Position numbers and translations under genes: made by a program | The notes under the pieces: generated by a model | The model's database searches: none | What the model saw: only the letters and a program-made list of their open reading frames with translations | What the model was told of the DNA's origin: nothing | Origin: Proteobacteria bacterium UBA981 | GTDB taxonomy: Bacteria; Pseudomonadota; Gammaproteobacteria; Ga0077536 | NCBI GenBank assembly: GCA_002292285.1 | Contig: DBBP01000012.1 | Location: 124,001-188,000 of the forward strand | Direction: 5' to 3' | Length of the DNA: 64,000 nucleotides | Shown here: positions 26,664-35,481 of the stretch, in pieces | Layout of the letters: each line of letters starts with the position of its first letter | Numbering within the stretch: position 1 is the first letter of the stretch

Positions 26664-26693
26664 TTGCGCAGATGAAATTGCAGCCACTAAAAT
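26664..26693 (+). promoter_or_regulatory. Possible bamD promoter
   Basis: TTGCGC (26664-26669), an 18-base spacer and TAAAAT (26688-26693) lie about 50 bases before the bamD start, in the 209-base divergent gap with rluD. The -10 is good (5 of 6), the -35 weak. Assigned by eye. Confidence 0.35.
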
Positions 26694-26742
26694 GGTCCGC
26701 CTTCAACCTCATTCCGTGCTAGCGCGGGGAAGCAACCCATTC

Positions 26743-27546
26743 ATGAAGTCTGTCCCAATCAGCGCGCTAGTGCGCGCCATTTGCCTTTTAACATTGCTGA
26801 GTCTCAGTGGCTGCGGCTATTTTCAAGGTCAATCGAGCCGCGATCGCGAAGAGTCAAAATGGCCAGAAGAACGACTGTATTCAATGGCTAAGGACCGGCT
26901 CGATTCTGGCACCTGTAGCGGGGCAATCGAATATTACGAGAAACTTCAGTCGCGTTATCCGTTCGGAATATATACCCAACAATCGCAGTTGGAACTAGCG
27001 TACTGTTATTACCGAACGGACGATCCCGCTACTGCCCAGGCAACGCTTGACCGCTTTATCAAGCTGTATCCGTCTCACCCGCATATGGCCTATGCGTATT
27101 TTCTGCGCGGATTGGTCAATTTCGGGCGCGGTTACGGGCTTGCCGATCGCTACTTGCCGAAAGATCCGTCTCAGCGCGATCCAGGTGCGTCGTTGCAATC
27201 ATTTAACGATTTTAGCGAGTTGATAAAACAATTCCCGGAGAGCATCTACGTCGATGACGCTCAGCTACGGATGCGGTATCTACGCAACATTCTCTCTCAG
27301 CACGAGGTTAACGTAGCGAATTTTTTCATGCGCCGCGGGGCGTTCGTGGCCGCTGCCAACCGCGCCCGCTATGTGGTCGAAAATTACCAGCAAACGCCAG
27401 CGATGCCTGAAGCACTCATTTTGCTTGCTAAATCCTACAAAGTGCTGGAATTGAACGAACTTGCTGATGACGCACTGCGTGTTCTGGAAGTGAACTACCC
27501 TAATCACCCGGGCCTTGCCGAAGTTAGGGAAACGCGCGTGCGCTAA
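26743..27546 (+). CDS. bamD: Outer membrane assembly lipoprotein BamD
   Basis: Essential lipoprotein of the BAM complex that inserts beta-barrel proteins into the outer membrane. The ATG at 26743 gives 267 residues with a lipoprotein signal peptide whose lipobox LSGC places the acylated Cys at residue 24; a GGGGA ribosome-binding site precedes it. Tetratricopeptide-type helical repeats follow, including YEKLQSRYPFGIYTQQSQLELAYCYYR near residue 65 and the later NYQQTPAMPEALILLAKSYKVL. The frame is open to 26644, but that start would bury the signal peptide. Its stop is 7 bases from the nadE stop. Confidence 0.96.
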   Translation: MKSVPISALVRAICLLTLLSLSGCGYFQGQSSRDREESKWPEERLYSMAKDRLDSGTCSGAIEYYEKLQSRYPFGIYTQQSQLELAYCYYRTDDPATAQATLDRFIKLYPSHPHMAYAYFLRGLVNFGRGYGLADRYLPKDPSQRDPGASLQSFNDFSELIKQFPESIYVDDAQLRMRYLRNILSQHEVNVANFFMRRGAFVAAANRARYVVENYQQTPAMPEALILLAKSYKVLELNELADDALRVLEVNYPNHPGLAEVRETRVR

Positions 27547-27553
27547 GTGCGGG

Positions 27554-29197
27554 TTAGCGTGGGACCGGCTTTTGCTCGTCGTAGCGTGACGTAATCGGCA
27601 CGCGTCGGTCGCGGCCAAAGGCGCGTTTGGTAATGCGCACGCCCGGTGCTGCCTGACGCCTCTTGTATTCATTCCTGTCAACCATCGCGGCCACGCGCTG
27701 TGCGGTTGCGAAATCGAAACCCAGTTCTGCGATTTCGCGTGGCGTCATGTCCTTTTCGATATACGACTCGAGGATGGGATCCAAAATGTCATAAGCCGGA
27801 AGCGAATCGGAATCTTTTTGATCGGGTGCCAATTCAGCGCTTGGCGGGCGCACGATGACCCGCTCTGGGATCGCCGGCGAGCGTTCGTTACGCCAGCGCG
27901 ACAATCGGTAAACCAGGGTCTTGGAGATATCCTTGAGTGGCGCAAAGCCGCCGGCCATGTCGCCGTACAGCGTGGCATAGCCAACCGACATTTCGCTTTT
28001 GTTGCCTGTCGCAAGCACCATTCTGCCGCTTGAATTTGAAACCGCCATGAGCATTACGCCGCGTGTGCGGGCCTGGAGGTTCTCAGCAGTGACGCCGACT
28101 CCGTGCTCGGGCAACACTGGACTGAGACTCGTACCGAAAGCACGCACGACATCGTCGATGGGAACGATACGAAATTCGCAACCGAGCAGCTTGGCTTCTT
28201 CGCGGGCGTCGTCAACGCTCATATCTGCCGTGTAACGCGACGGCATGGCAATCGCCGTTACTGCATCTTTGCCAAGCGCATCGACGGCGAGTGCCAGCGT
28301 CAAAGCAGAGTCGATGCCCCCGGACAAACCGAGCGCGCAGCCCGGGAAGCGATTTTTGGCGACGTAATCTCGAATGCCGACGACCAGGGCGTCATATACG
28401 GCAGCCTCGAGATCCGGCAGTTCGGTCATCGAACCGCTGAAAAATATGTTCTTTCCTGCTGCTTCGCGTTCGACTTCGAGCATGAACAACGATTCGCTGA
28501 AAGCCGGCGCCTGAGCTGTGACGGCGCCGTGACGGTCGAGGGCAAATGAGGCTCCGTCGAACACGAGCTCGTCCTGCCCACCGACGGTATTCACATAGGC
28601 GACCGCGAGTCCGGACGTCGTGGCAGCATCGCGAACGGCGTTATTGCGTTCGCTAAACTTGCCGATATGAAACGGTGAAGCATTGATATTGCAGATGCAT
28701 TCAGCGCCTGCTGCACGATTTTGCTGAGCCGTATCGGGCGACCAGATATCCTCGCAGATGCTGAGTCCAAACTTCACGCCGCCGATGTCGACCACACAAG
28801 CTTCAGTGCCGGCTACGAAATAGCGCTTCTCGTCGAACACCGAATAGTTCGGGAGATGTTGTTTGCGGTAGTTTGCGATTCTCTTACCAGCGAAGAAAAC
28901 CGCACAACTGTTAAAAAGCGCATCGCCGTCCAGTTCCGGATAGCCAACAATCACATGCGTGCCCGCGGTTGCGGCAGCAATCTCTTCCAATGCCACACGG
29001 ACGCGACGGTGAAGCCCTGGGCGGAACAACAGGTCCTCCGGCGGATAACCGGTTAGGGCCAGCTCCGGAAACACAACAACGTCGGCGCCCTCGGCCGCGG
29101 CAAGCGCGGTGAGCTCGATTATTCGTGTACGGTTACCGCTGATATCACCCACACAGAAATCTGTCTGGGCGAGAGCAAGACGCAGAGGAGGCGACAT
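27554..29197 (-). CDS. nadE: Glutamine-dependent NAD+ synthetase
   Basis: Converts deamido-NAD to NAD+, using ammonia released from glutamine. The 547-residue product has an N-terminal nitrilase-type glutaminase domain with the Glu-Lys-Cys triad in FPELALTGYPPEDLL, YRKQHLPNYSVFDEKRYF and LSICEDIW, then the synthetase domain with the PP-loop LGLSGGIDSALTLA near residue 288 and the ATGNKSEMSVGYATLYGDMAGG region. It is the two-domain form rather than the short ammonia-dependent enzyme. It converges on bamD and lies 49 bases downstream of sucD. Confidence 0.96.
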   Translation of the reverse strand: MSPPLRLALAQTDFCVGDISGNRTRIIELTALAAAEGADVVVFPELALTGYPPEDLLFRPGLHRRVRVALEEIAAATAGTHVIVGYPELDGDALFNSCAVFFAGKRIANYRKQHLPNYSVFDEKRYFVAGTEACVVDIGGVKFGLSICEDIWSPDTAQQNRAAGAECICNINASPFHIGKFSERNNAVRDAATTSGLAVAYVNTVGGQDELVFDGASFALDRHGAVTAQAPAFSESLFMLEVEREAAGKNIFFSGSMTELPDLEAAVYDALVVGIRDYVAKNRFPGCALGLSGGIDSALTLALAVDALGKDAVTAIAMPSRYTADMSVDDAREEAKLLGCEFRIVPIDDVVRAFGTSLSPVLPEHGVGVTAENLQARTRGVMLMAVSNSSGRMVLATGNKSEMSVGYATLYGDMAGGFAPLKDISKTLVYRLSRWRNERSPAIPERVIVRPPSAELAPDQKDSDSLPAYDILDPILESYIEKDMTPREIAELGFDFATAQRVAAMVDRNEYKRRQAAPGVRITKRAFGRDRRVPITSRYDEQKPVPR

Positions 29198-29246
29198 AGG
29201 ATTAGCTGTGGTTACCCGAGTATCAGTCTGCTGCTCATGCGACGAC

Positions 29247-30119
29247 TCAGGCCAGCGCGGCGGCCATGGCTGGCCCCATCTCTGCCGGTGAACGCACCGT
29301 CTTCACCCCGGCCGCTTCAAGTGCCGCAAACTTGTCGTCGGCAGTGCCCTTACCACCGGAGATGATTGCCCCGGCATGTCCCATCCGCTTTCCAGGTGGC
29401 GCGGTGACGCCGGCGATATATCCAACTACCGGTTTGGTGACGTGCTCACCGATGAACGCTGCCGCTTCTTCCTCCGCGGAACCACCAATCTCGCCAACCA
29501 TGATAATGCCTTCGGTCTGCCCGTCGTCCTCGAACAAACGTAGACAATCAATGAAATTCATCCCGTGGATGGGGTCTCCGCCGATACCAACACAGGTGCT
29601 TTGACCCAGGCCGGCTGCGGTCGTTTGATGAACCGCTTCGTAGGTCAGCGTGCCGGAGCGAGACACGATACCAGTGCGACCCTGCTGGTGAATTGCGGCC
29701 GGCATGATACCGATTTTGCATTCGCCAGGCGTAATGATGCCGGGACAATTGGGTCCGATGAGGTAGACATCTCCACGTGCCATAAGACTGGCTTTGACAC
29801 GTACCATGTCGAGCACAGGGATACCTTCGGTGATGCAGGCGATAACGCGGATGCCGGCGGCAGCGGCTTCGGCAATCGCATCGGCCGCAAACGGAGGCGG
29901 CACGAAAATCATGCTCGCATCTGCGCCAGTCTCTGCCACAGCCTCTGCGACGGTATTGAAAATCGGGCGATCGAGATGGCGTTCGCCGCCTCGTCCCGGT
30001 GTGATGCCACCGACTATCTGGGTGCCGTAAGCGATCCCCTGCTCGGCGTGAAAGGTGCCCTGCTTTCCGGTAAAACCCTGCACCAGCACGCGCGTATTTT
30101 TATCGACCAGGATAGACAT
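29247..30119 (-). CDS. sucD: Succinate--CoA ligase alpha subunit
   Basis: CoA-binding subunit of the TCA-cycle enzyme that makes succinate and ATP or GTP from succinyl-CoA. The 290-residue product begins MSILVDKNTRVLVQGFTGKQG, with CoA-binding motifs in the first 100 residues and the phosphorylated histidine in KRMGHAGAIISGGKGTADDK near residue 247. It follows sucC by 3 bases. The usual sucAB partners are not in the window. Confidence 0.97.
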   Translation of the reverse strand: MSILVDKNTRVLVQGFTGKQGTFHAEQGIAYGTQIVGGITPGRGGERHLDRPIFNTVAEAVAETGADASMIFVPPPFAADAIAEAAAAGIRVIACITEGIPVLDMVRVKASLMARGDVYLIGPNCPGIITPGECKIGIMPAAIHQQGRTGIVSRSGTLTYEAVHQTTAAGLGQSTCVGIGGDPIHGMNFIDCLRLFEDDGQTEGIIMVGEIGGSAEEEAAAFIGEHVTKPVVGYIAGVTAPPGKRMGHAGAIISGGKGTADDKFAALEAAGVKTVRSPAEMGPAMAAALA

Positions 30120-30122
30120 GAT

Positions 30123-31289
30123 TTATTGAACTCCAACCGCAGCGACGACTTTCTCAGCAGCGTCTGCAAGATTCTCAGCACTTGTAATCGCAAGCCCACT
30201 GGAGGCGAGCAACGCTTTGCCTTCATCAACATTGGTGCCTTCCAGGCGCACCACTACGGGAACACTGATACCAACATCTGTGACCGCCGCGATAATGCCT
30301 TCGGCGATCAGGTCGCAGCGCACAATGCCCCCAAAAATATTGACCAGAATGGCCTCAACTTTGCTGTCTGACACGATAATCTTGAAAGCTTCAGCCACAC
30401 GCGCGGCGGTGGTGCCGCCGCCAACATCGAGGAAGTTAGCCGGTTGGCCGCCGCAAAGTTTGATGATATCCATGGTTGCCATAGCGAGGCCTGCGCCGTT
30501 TACCATGCAGGCAATATTGCCGTCCAAGGTGACATAGTTGAGGTCGAATTCCTGGGCGCGTCGCTCCTTTTCGTCCTCCTGACTCGGGTCGCGCCAATCC
30601 GCAATCTTTTTCTGCCGGAACAAGGCGTTGTCGTCAAGATTGATTTTAGCGTCCACGGCGCACAGCGAACCGTCAGTCAGAATCGCCAGTGGATTAATTT
30701 CGACCAGACTCACGTCGCATTCACAGATAAGGCGGTATAAGCCTTCCAGAATGACTTGCAATTGCTTGCGTTGGGCGGCGTCGAGCTCAAGAGCGAAGGC
30801 CATCTCGCGACACTGATAGCCTTGCAGGCCAAGCACCGGGTCGACGGCCAAATTGAAAATCTTCTCTGGCGTCGTGGCTGCGACTTCTTCAATGTCCATG
30901 CCGCCGGCGCGGGATGCCATGAATGCAACGCGCCGCGCTGCGCGGTCAATGACCGCGCCGAGGTAAAGCTCGTGCTCGATGTCTGCAGCAGCGGCGATGA
31001 GCACGCAGTTGACAGGCTGACCATCGGGCGCTGATTGTCCGGTGATTAATTGTGAGCCAATTAAGCGCGCCGCGTGTTGTTCGAGCTCGTCGAGGTCACG
31101 CGTGAATTTGACGCCACCGGCCTTGCCGCGGCCGCCAGCGTGAACCTGGGCTTTGACCAGCCACGCGTCTCCTCCGAGTCCGCGCGCGAGTTCAGCTACT
31201 TCGCTGGCGCTGTGTGCCACTTCGCCGCCCTGAACCGGGATGCCGTAGTCCGCGAAGAGGCTCTTGGACTGGTACTCGTGCAGATTCAT
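30123..31289 (-). CDS. sucC: Succinate--CoA ligase beta subunit
   Basis: Nucleotide-binding ATP-grasp subunit of succinyl-CoA synthetase. The ATG at 31289 gives 388 residues, the same as E. coli, beginning MNLHEYQSKSLFADYGIPV and preceded by AAAGGGGG; the frame continues to 31319 without support. Visible motifs are KAQVHAGGRGKAGGVK near residue 46, VEINPLAILTDG near residue 197, and the C-terminal VNIFGGIVRCDLIAEGI with the family glycine pattern. sucC and sucD form a two-gene operon on the reverse strand. Confidence 0.97.
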   Translation of the reverse strand: MNLHEYQSKSLFADYGIPVQGGEVAHSASEVAELARGLGGDAWLVKAQVHAGGRGKAGGVKFTRDLDELEQHAARLIGSQLITGQSAPDGQPVNCVLIAAAADIEHELYLGAVIDRAARRVAFMASRAGGMDIEEVAATTPEKIFNLAVDPVLGLQGYQCREMAFALELDAAQRKQLQVILEGLYRLICECDVSLVEINPLAILTDGSLCAVDAKINLDDNALFRQKKIADWRDPSQEDEKERRAQEFDLNYVTLDGNIACMVNGAGLAMATMDIIKLCGGQPANFLDVGGGTTAARVAEAFKIIVSDSKVEAILVNIFGGIVRCDLIAEGIIAAVTDVGISVPVVVRLEGTNVDEGKALLASSGLAITSAENLADAAEKVVAAVGVQ

Positions 31290-31497
31290 AAATCCCCCTT
31301 TAATTACCCACAATGCCACCCAGCATATGCTTTCCCGTCGATCCGCTCGCCTTGAGTCGAATCAGACAACAGAGGAACATAAGCGCTGATTTGGTCTTCG
31401 AAACAGGGGCCGAAGTATGGCGTGTCTGCCGTGCTTTGTCATCGATATTCGCGTGTAATTCCCGCGCGCTCACAGCAACGATATAAGGACTTGAGCG

Positions 31498-31722
31498 ATG
31501 TTTCCGCGTTTGTTGATTGCATTAATAGTCGTCATCGCGGTTTTTGCCGTGATGCGTAGCGCGCGTGCCCGCCTGGGCGCCCGCCGCCCCCGCGTATTGG
31601 ACGCGAAAACGGTCCAGTGCGAACGCTGCGAGGTCTATCTGCCGCGCAATGAAGCCGTGGTCCGCGACGGCCAGCACTATTGCTGCGAGGCCCACGCTCA
31701 GGAGCGCGACCCCAAGCCATGA
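31498..31722 (+). CDS. Small PP0621-like membrane protein
   Basis: A 74-residue protein with one N-terminal hydrophobic segment (residues 4-19), a basic stretch and a soluble tail carrying a CERC pair near residue 41 and a later CC, so it could bind metal or form disulfides; this resembles the PP0621 family of unknown function found near bamD and rluD in pseudomonads. AAGGA at 31485-31489 gives a good ribosome-binding site. Its stop overlaps the pilS ATG (ATGA), so it is probably co-translated with pilS. No function is known to me. Confidence 0.8.
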   Translation: MFPRLLIALIVVIAVFAVMRSARARLGARRPRVLDAKTVQCERCEVYLPRNEAVVRDGQHYCCEAHAQERDPKP

Positions 31723-33347
31723 GGAAACGGCCAGGCCTGGAAGCCAACATCTCGCTGCGCGTATCGCTCGCAAATTGGAGTGCGCTGCGCTACTTCAATT
31801 TTTATCGAATTGTTATCTCCGGTCTGTTCGCCGTCCTGAGTACGACCGGCAAGATGCCGCCTAATCTGAACGATTTGGACGGTCGACTGCTGGCCGTAAC
31901 AGCGCTTTGCTATCTCGTCACCACCGTTCTGGCGCAGGGCCTGATTGAGGTAAAGAAGCTTAACTATCGTGTGCTGGTTTACAGCCTCTCGTTAATCGAC
32001 ATCGTCGCAATAACGTTGTTGATGCATGCGGCCGGCGGCGTTACCAGCGGTGTTGGCATGCTCCTGGTCGTCGCCGTGGCCGGAACGTGTTTGTTGGCGT
32101 CGGGCCGGGCAGGCATTTTTTTCGCCGCGCTTGCGAGTATCGCATTTCTGGGCGAAACGGTTTTCGGCACGCTTTATCTCGGCTACACCAGTGCCAACTA
32201 CACCCAGGCCGGCCTGCTTGGGGCGTCATGTTTCGGCACTGCCGTCCTCGCCTCGCTCCTCGCCGAGCGCGCGCGTCTGGGTGAGGCGCTGGCAGCGAAA
32301 CATGCCATCGATATTCAGAATTTGTCGCGTCTAAACGAACACATCGTGCGCAGAATGAGAGCTGGCATTATGGTTTTGGACGGCGACTCCAATATTGTTC
32401 TGCTGAATGACGCGGCGAATGAAATTCTCGGCCGTGACGGATCCGAGCCGGCGTTAGATTTGAGATTATTGTCGCGCGAGCTGCACCGTCTTTACGGTAC
32501 CTGGATCGAGACCGGCAATAATCCTGAATCGACCATCACCGGGCAAGGCAGTATCAACGCATTGGTCTCTTTCACTGAGCTGAGCCGCAGCGGTGAGGAC
32601 CAGTCCGGAACGCTGGTGTTTCTAGAAGACGCCGCGCAAACCCGGCAACGTGCGCAACAACTCAAACTTGCATCGCTGGGCCGCCTGACGGCGAGTATCG
32701 CTCACGAGATACGAAATCCGCTCGGAGCTATCAGCCACGCCGGACAATTACTTTCCGAGTCGCCGGATTTGATTGAGCAGGACCGACGTCTCATTGACAT
32801 CGTTTTGCAACATAGCGGCCGGGTGAACACGATCATCGAGAATATTCTGAACCTCGGGCGGCGCAAGGACGCGGTCGCGGAGAGCTTCGAACTTCGCCCC
32901 TGGCTTGAAGACTTCCAAAGCGAGCTGAGGCATCGCCATGATCTGGCTGCCAGCGAGTTACAAACCGACTGGTTCGAGGAACCTATCGTGGTGCGAATCG
33001 ACAAGACCCAGCTCCATCAAGTGTTGTGGAATTTGTGCGAAAACGCGTTGCGGTACGCGAAGTCGAGCCCGCGCATTGTTTTCGAGGCGGGCGTCAATGA
33101 CACGAACGGCCGGCCGTTTCTGGATGTAGTCGATTCGGGTGAGGGGCTTGACGCCAATATCGCCGATCGTTTGTTTGAGCCGTTCGCGACCAGTGAAAAT
33201 ACCGGCACAGGCCTCGGGCTGTATATTGCCCGCGAGTTGTGCGAATCAAACCAGGCGTCTTTGCATCTTGTCAGTCACGACGCTGGCTGCCGATTTCGCC
33301 TCACTTTTGCACATCCCGATCGGCAGCAACGGGTAGGGGACATATGA
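31719..33347 (+). CDS. pilS: Sensor histidine kinase PilS
   Basis: Membrane kinase that controls pilin transcription through PilR. The ATG at 31719 gives 542 residues. About six hydrophobic segments occupy residues 25-190, followed by a PAS-like region (residues 210-320, AGIMVLDGDSNIVLLNDAANEILG), the H-box SIAHEIRNPLGAISHAGQLL near residue 335, N-box NLCENALRYA near 445 and G-boxes DSGEGLD and GTGLGLYIAREL. It overlaps the upstream small gene and pilR by ATGA junctions. In Pseudomonas PilS is known to sense pilin in the membrane; that is family knowledge. Confidence 0.94.
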   Translation: MRKRPGLEANISLRVSLANWSALRYFNFYRIVISGLFAVLSTTGKMPPNLNDLDGRLLAVTALCYLVTTVLAQGLIEVKKLNYRVLVYSLSLIDIVAITLLMHAAGGVTSGVGMLLVVAVAGTCLLASGRAGIFFAALASIAFLGETVFGTLYLGYTSANYTQAGLLGASCFGTAVLASLLAERARLGEALAAKHAIDIQNLSRLNEHIVRRMRAGIMVLDGDSNIVLLNDAANEILGRDGSEPALDLRLLSRELHRLYGTWIETGNNPESTITGQGSINALVSFTELSRSGEDQSGTLVFLEDAAQTRQRAQQLKLASLGRLTASIAHEIRNPLGAISHAGQLLSESPDLIEQDRRLIDIVLQHSGRVNTIIENILNLGRRKDAVAESFELRPWLEDFQSELRHRHDLAASELQTDWFEEPIVVRIDKTQLHQVLWNLCENALRYAKSSPRIVFEAGVNDTNGRPFLDVVDSGEGLDANIADRLFEPFATSENTGTGLGLYIARELCESNQASLHLVSHDAGCRFRLTFAHPDRQQRVGDI

Positions 33348-34717
33348 ACGAGTATCGAGCTCTGGTGGTCGACGATGAGCCGGACATCCGCGAACTGCTG
33401 TCAATCACACTGGCGCGCATGGACATCGAGTGCGATACAGCCGGTGATATCAAACAGGCCGAGGCGCTGTTGAAATCTCGCCAATTCGACCTCTGTTTGA
33501 CCGACATGCGTCTGCCTGACGGTGACGGCATTGAGCTTGTAGGCCATATCGCAAGAAGCTACCCGTCTATGCCCGTTGCGGTCATTACGGCCCACGGCAA
33601 CATGGAAGCGGCGATATCCGCGTTGAAGTCAGGTGCGTTTGATTTCGTGACGAAACCCGTCGAACTCCAAGCGTTGCGCAAATTGGTGTCCCAGGCTTTG
33701 AGCCTGCGCAGCAATCCAGCGGTCGGTGGCGCAGGCTTGATTGGAGAATCGGTCGCCATCGAGCGACTGCGTGAGACAGTTCGTAAAGTCGCCCGCAGCC
33801 AGGCACCGGTCTATATCAGCGGCGAATCGGGGAGTGGCAAGGAATTGGTAGCCCGCCTTATTCACGAGCAGAGTTCGCGCTCGGGCGCTGAGTTTGTTCC
33901 GGTGAACTGTGGCGCGATTCCCGGTGAGTTAGTCGAAAGTGAACTGTTTGGCCACAAAAAGGGCAGTTTTACTGGCGCCGTTGCAGATAAGCAAGGCCTG
34001 TTCATGGCTGCTGACGGGGGCACGCTTTTTCTCGATGAGGTAGCTGAATTGCCCCTGCAAATGCAGGTGAAGTTATTGCGTGCAATCCAGGAAAAGCGCG
34101 TACGGCCGGTCGGGGCAGAGGAAGAGGTCAGTGTCGATTGTCGTATTCTGGCCGCGACCCATAAAGATTTGGCGGACTTGGTTGAGAAAGAGCAATTTCG
34201 GCAAGACTTGTACTACCGCATCAATGTCATCGAATTGCATGTCGCGCCGCTGCGCGAGCGTCGTTCGGATATACCTCTCCTGGCAGAGCATTTTTTGAGC
34301 ACCAAATCCCGCGAATTCGGTATTCCCCAGCCACGGCTGGACGACATGGCCATGCAAGCACTGAACGCATACGACTTCCCGGGCAACGTCCGCCAGCTTG
34401 AGAACATTCTCGAGCGAGCCCTCACGATGTGCGAACAAGAGGCAATCAGTGAGTCCGATCTGGGTTTGACCCGGTCGGGGGCGGCCACCACGCAGATCGA
34501 CCCGCCAATCCTTGCTGAGGAACCGTCGACGCAGGACCAGCCAACGCCGCAATTCGCCGACACCGCTGAGTTGCAATCTTATCTGGATGAGGTTGAGCGT
34601 TCGCGCATCATCCAGGCGTTGGAGCAAACGCGTTGGAACAAGACCAAAGCCGCGAAAATTCTTGGCATCAGTTTTCGTGCGCTGCGTTACCGGTTGCAAA
34701 AGCTGGAAATTGAGTAG
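33344..34717 (+). CDS. pilR: Sigma-54-dependent response regulator PilR
   Basis: NtrC-family activator of pilA. The ATG at 33344 gives 457 residues. The receiver domain has the acidic pair D10-D11 and phospho-acceptor D54 (LCLTDMRLPD). The AAA+ domain has Walker A GESGSGKELVAR near residue 165, the sigma-54 contact loop GSFTGA, and Walker B GGTLFLDEVAELP. A Fis-type helix-turn-helix closes the protein (NKTKAAKILGISFRALRYRL). Its probable target, a sigma-54 promoter, lies 139 bases after its stop. Confidence 0.96.
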   Translation: MNEYRALVVDDEPDIRELLSITLARMDIECDTAGDIKQAEALLKSRQFDLCLTDMRLPDGDGIELVGHIARSYPSMPVAVITAHGNMEAAISALKSGAFDFVTKPVELQALRKLVSQALSLRSNPAVGGAGLIGESVAIERLRETVRKVARSQAPVYISGESGSGKELVARLIHEQSSRSGAEFVPVNCGAIPGELVESELFGHKKGSFTGAVADKQGLFMAADGGTLFLDEVAELPLQMQVKLLRAIQEKRVRPVGAEEEVSVDCRILAATHKDLADLVEKEQFRQDLYYRINVIELHVAPLRERRSDIPLLAEHFLSTKSREFGIPQPRLDDMAMQALNAYDFPGNVRQLENILERALTMCEQEAISESDLGLTRSGAATTQIDPPILAEEPSTQDQPTPQFADTAELQSYLDEVERSRIIQALEQTRWNKTKAAKILGISFRALRYRLQKLEIE

Positions 34718-34732
34718 GAAAACGGCTTGATT

Positions 34733-34759
34733 CTGTCCGTGTGTGACGTGCCGCGTCAC
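34733..34759 (+). promoter_or_regulatory. Possible PilR enhancer: CTGTC plus a GTGACG/CGTCAC dyad
   Basis: CTGTC (34733-34737) is followed by GTGACG (34743-34748), a 5-base spacer and CGTCAC (34754-34759), a perfect 6-bp dyad centred about 130 bases before the expected pilA transcription start. That is a usual distance for NtrC-type activators; the P. aeruginosa PilR consensus, as I recall it, is built on (C/G)TGTC. Binding is inference. Confidence 0.4.
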
Positions 34760-34811
34760 TTATTGACGTTAAATCGTTTTGATACGGTGTTGCGGCGCGC
34801 AACTCGCGGTC

Positions 34812-34840
34812 ACCTGAATGCCCGTCAGAGCAGGTTTTTT
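34812..34840 (+). terminator. Weak possible terminator after pilR
   Basis: ACCTG (34812-34816) pairs with CAGGT (34831-34835) across a 14-base loop and runs into TTTTTT. The stem is short, so it may be weak or fortuitous, but it would insulate pilA from pilR readthrough. Confidence 0.3.
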
Positions 34841-34855
34841 GGATGAATCGAAAAG

Positions 34856-34873
34856 TTGGCACGCAACCTGCTT
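34856..34873 (+). promoter_or_regulatory. Sigma-54 (-24/-12) promoter of pilA
   Basis: TTGGCACG-CAAC-CTGCTT matches the sigma-54 pattern TTGGCACG-N4-TTGCW, with the diagnostic GG (34858-34859) and GC (34870-34871) separated by exactly 10 bases. Transcription would start near 34883, leaving a leader of about 117 bases before pilA. The adjacent sigma-54 activator gene pilR supports the call. Confidence 0.9.
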
Positions 34874-34999
34874 TGTTTCTCCTCGAACGGGTTTTACGGC
34901 TTGGGCCGACCGACCCACTGAACAACGCGCCGTTTGAGGTCAATCAACAATAATTGCCCGGCATGCGCATTCAACTTTGACATTAGGGAATTAGCCATT

Positions 35000-35413
35000 A
35001 TGAAGAAACAACAAGGTTTTACGCTTATCGAGCTCATGATCGTGGTCGCGATTATCGGCATCCTCGCCGCGGTTGCTATCCCGGCCTACCAGGATTACAC
35101 CATCCGCGCGAAAGTGACTGAAGGTTTGAGCTTGGCTGCTTCTGGTAAGACTGGAGTGGCTGAGTACTTTTCCAGCACAGGTAACCTGCCTACTAACAAC
35201 GATGAAGCCGGCATGGCCACCTCCACTGATATCAGTGGTAACTCGGTCCAGAGTGTCACGATTTCTTCTGGTGTTATTGAAGTAATTTTCTCGGCATCGC
35301 CGATTGGTTCTTCAACCCTGCAGCTTTCGCCGACCACTTCAGGCGGCAAGATCGTTTGGGATTGCACCGGCGGCAACCTGCTTGCTAAATACCGTCCGTC
35401 GTCCTGCCGCTAA
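35000..35413 (+). CDS. pilA: Major type IVa pilin PilA
   Basis: Structural subunit of type IV pili. The 137-residue prepilin has the leader MKKQQG, then the PilD site FTLIELMIVVAIIGILAAVAIPAYQ with Glu at mature position 5. The globular part is short and rich in Ser, Thr and Gly, and ends in a Cys-bounded loop (WDC ... SSCR). The serines beside the last Cys are possible modification sites, as in group I P. aeruginosa pilin, but this is inference. AGGGA (34985-34989) is the ribosome-binding site. Transcription is probably PilR/sigma-54 dependent, and a strong terminator follows. Confidence 0.97.
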   Translation: MKKQQGFTLIELMIVVAIIGILAAVAIPAYQDYTIRAKVTEGLSLAASGKTGVAEYFSSTGNLPTNNDEAGMATSTDISGNSVQSVTISSGVIEVIFSASPIGSSTLQLSPTTSGGKIVWDCTGGNLLAKYRPSSCR

Positions 35414-35435
35414 GCTTCAGCGACTCGGATAAATC

Positions 35436-35469
35436 AAACACGCTGCGGAAACGCAGCGTGTTTTTTTTT
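35436..35469 (+). terminator. Rho-independent terminator of pilA
   Basis: CACGCTGCG (35439-35447), loop GAAA, CGCAGCGTG (35452-35460), then nine T residues. The flanking AAA and TTT extend the stem. Textbook intrinsic terminator, beginning 22 bases after the pilA stop. The next gene starts only 13 bases beyond the T-run, so it needs readthrough or its own start inside this region. Confidence 0.96.
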
Positions 35470-35481
35470 GTCTCGACAATC

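Noticed and set aside
27541..27556. CGCTAA/TTAGCG inverted repeat between bamD and nadE as a bidirectional terminator
   Set aside because: It is formed by the two stop codons and flanks, has only 6-bp arms and no T-run on either strand.
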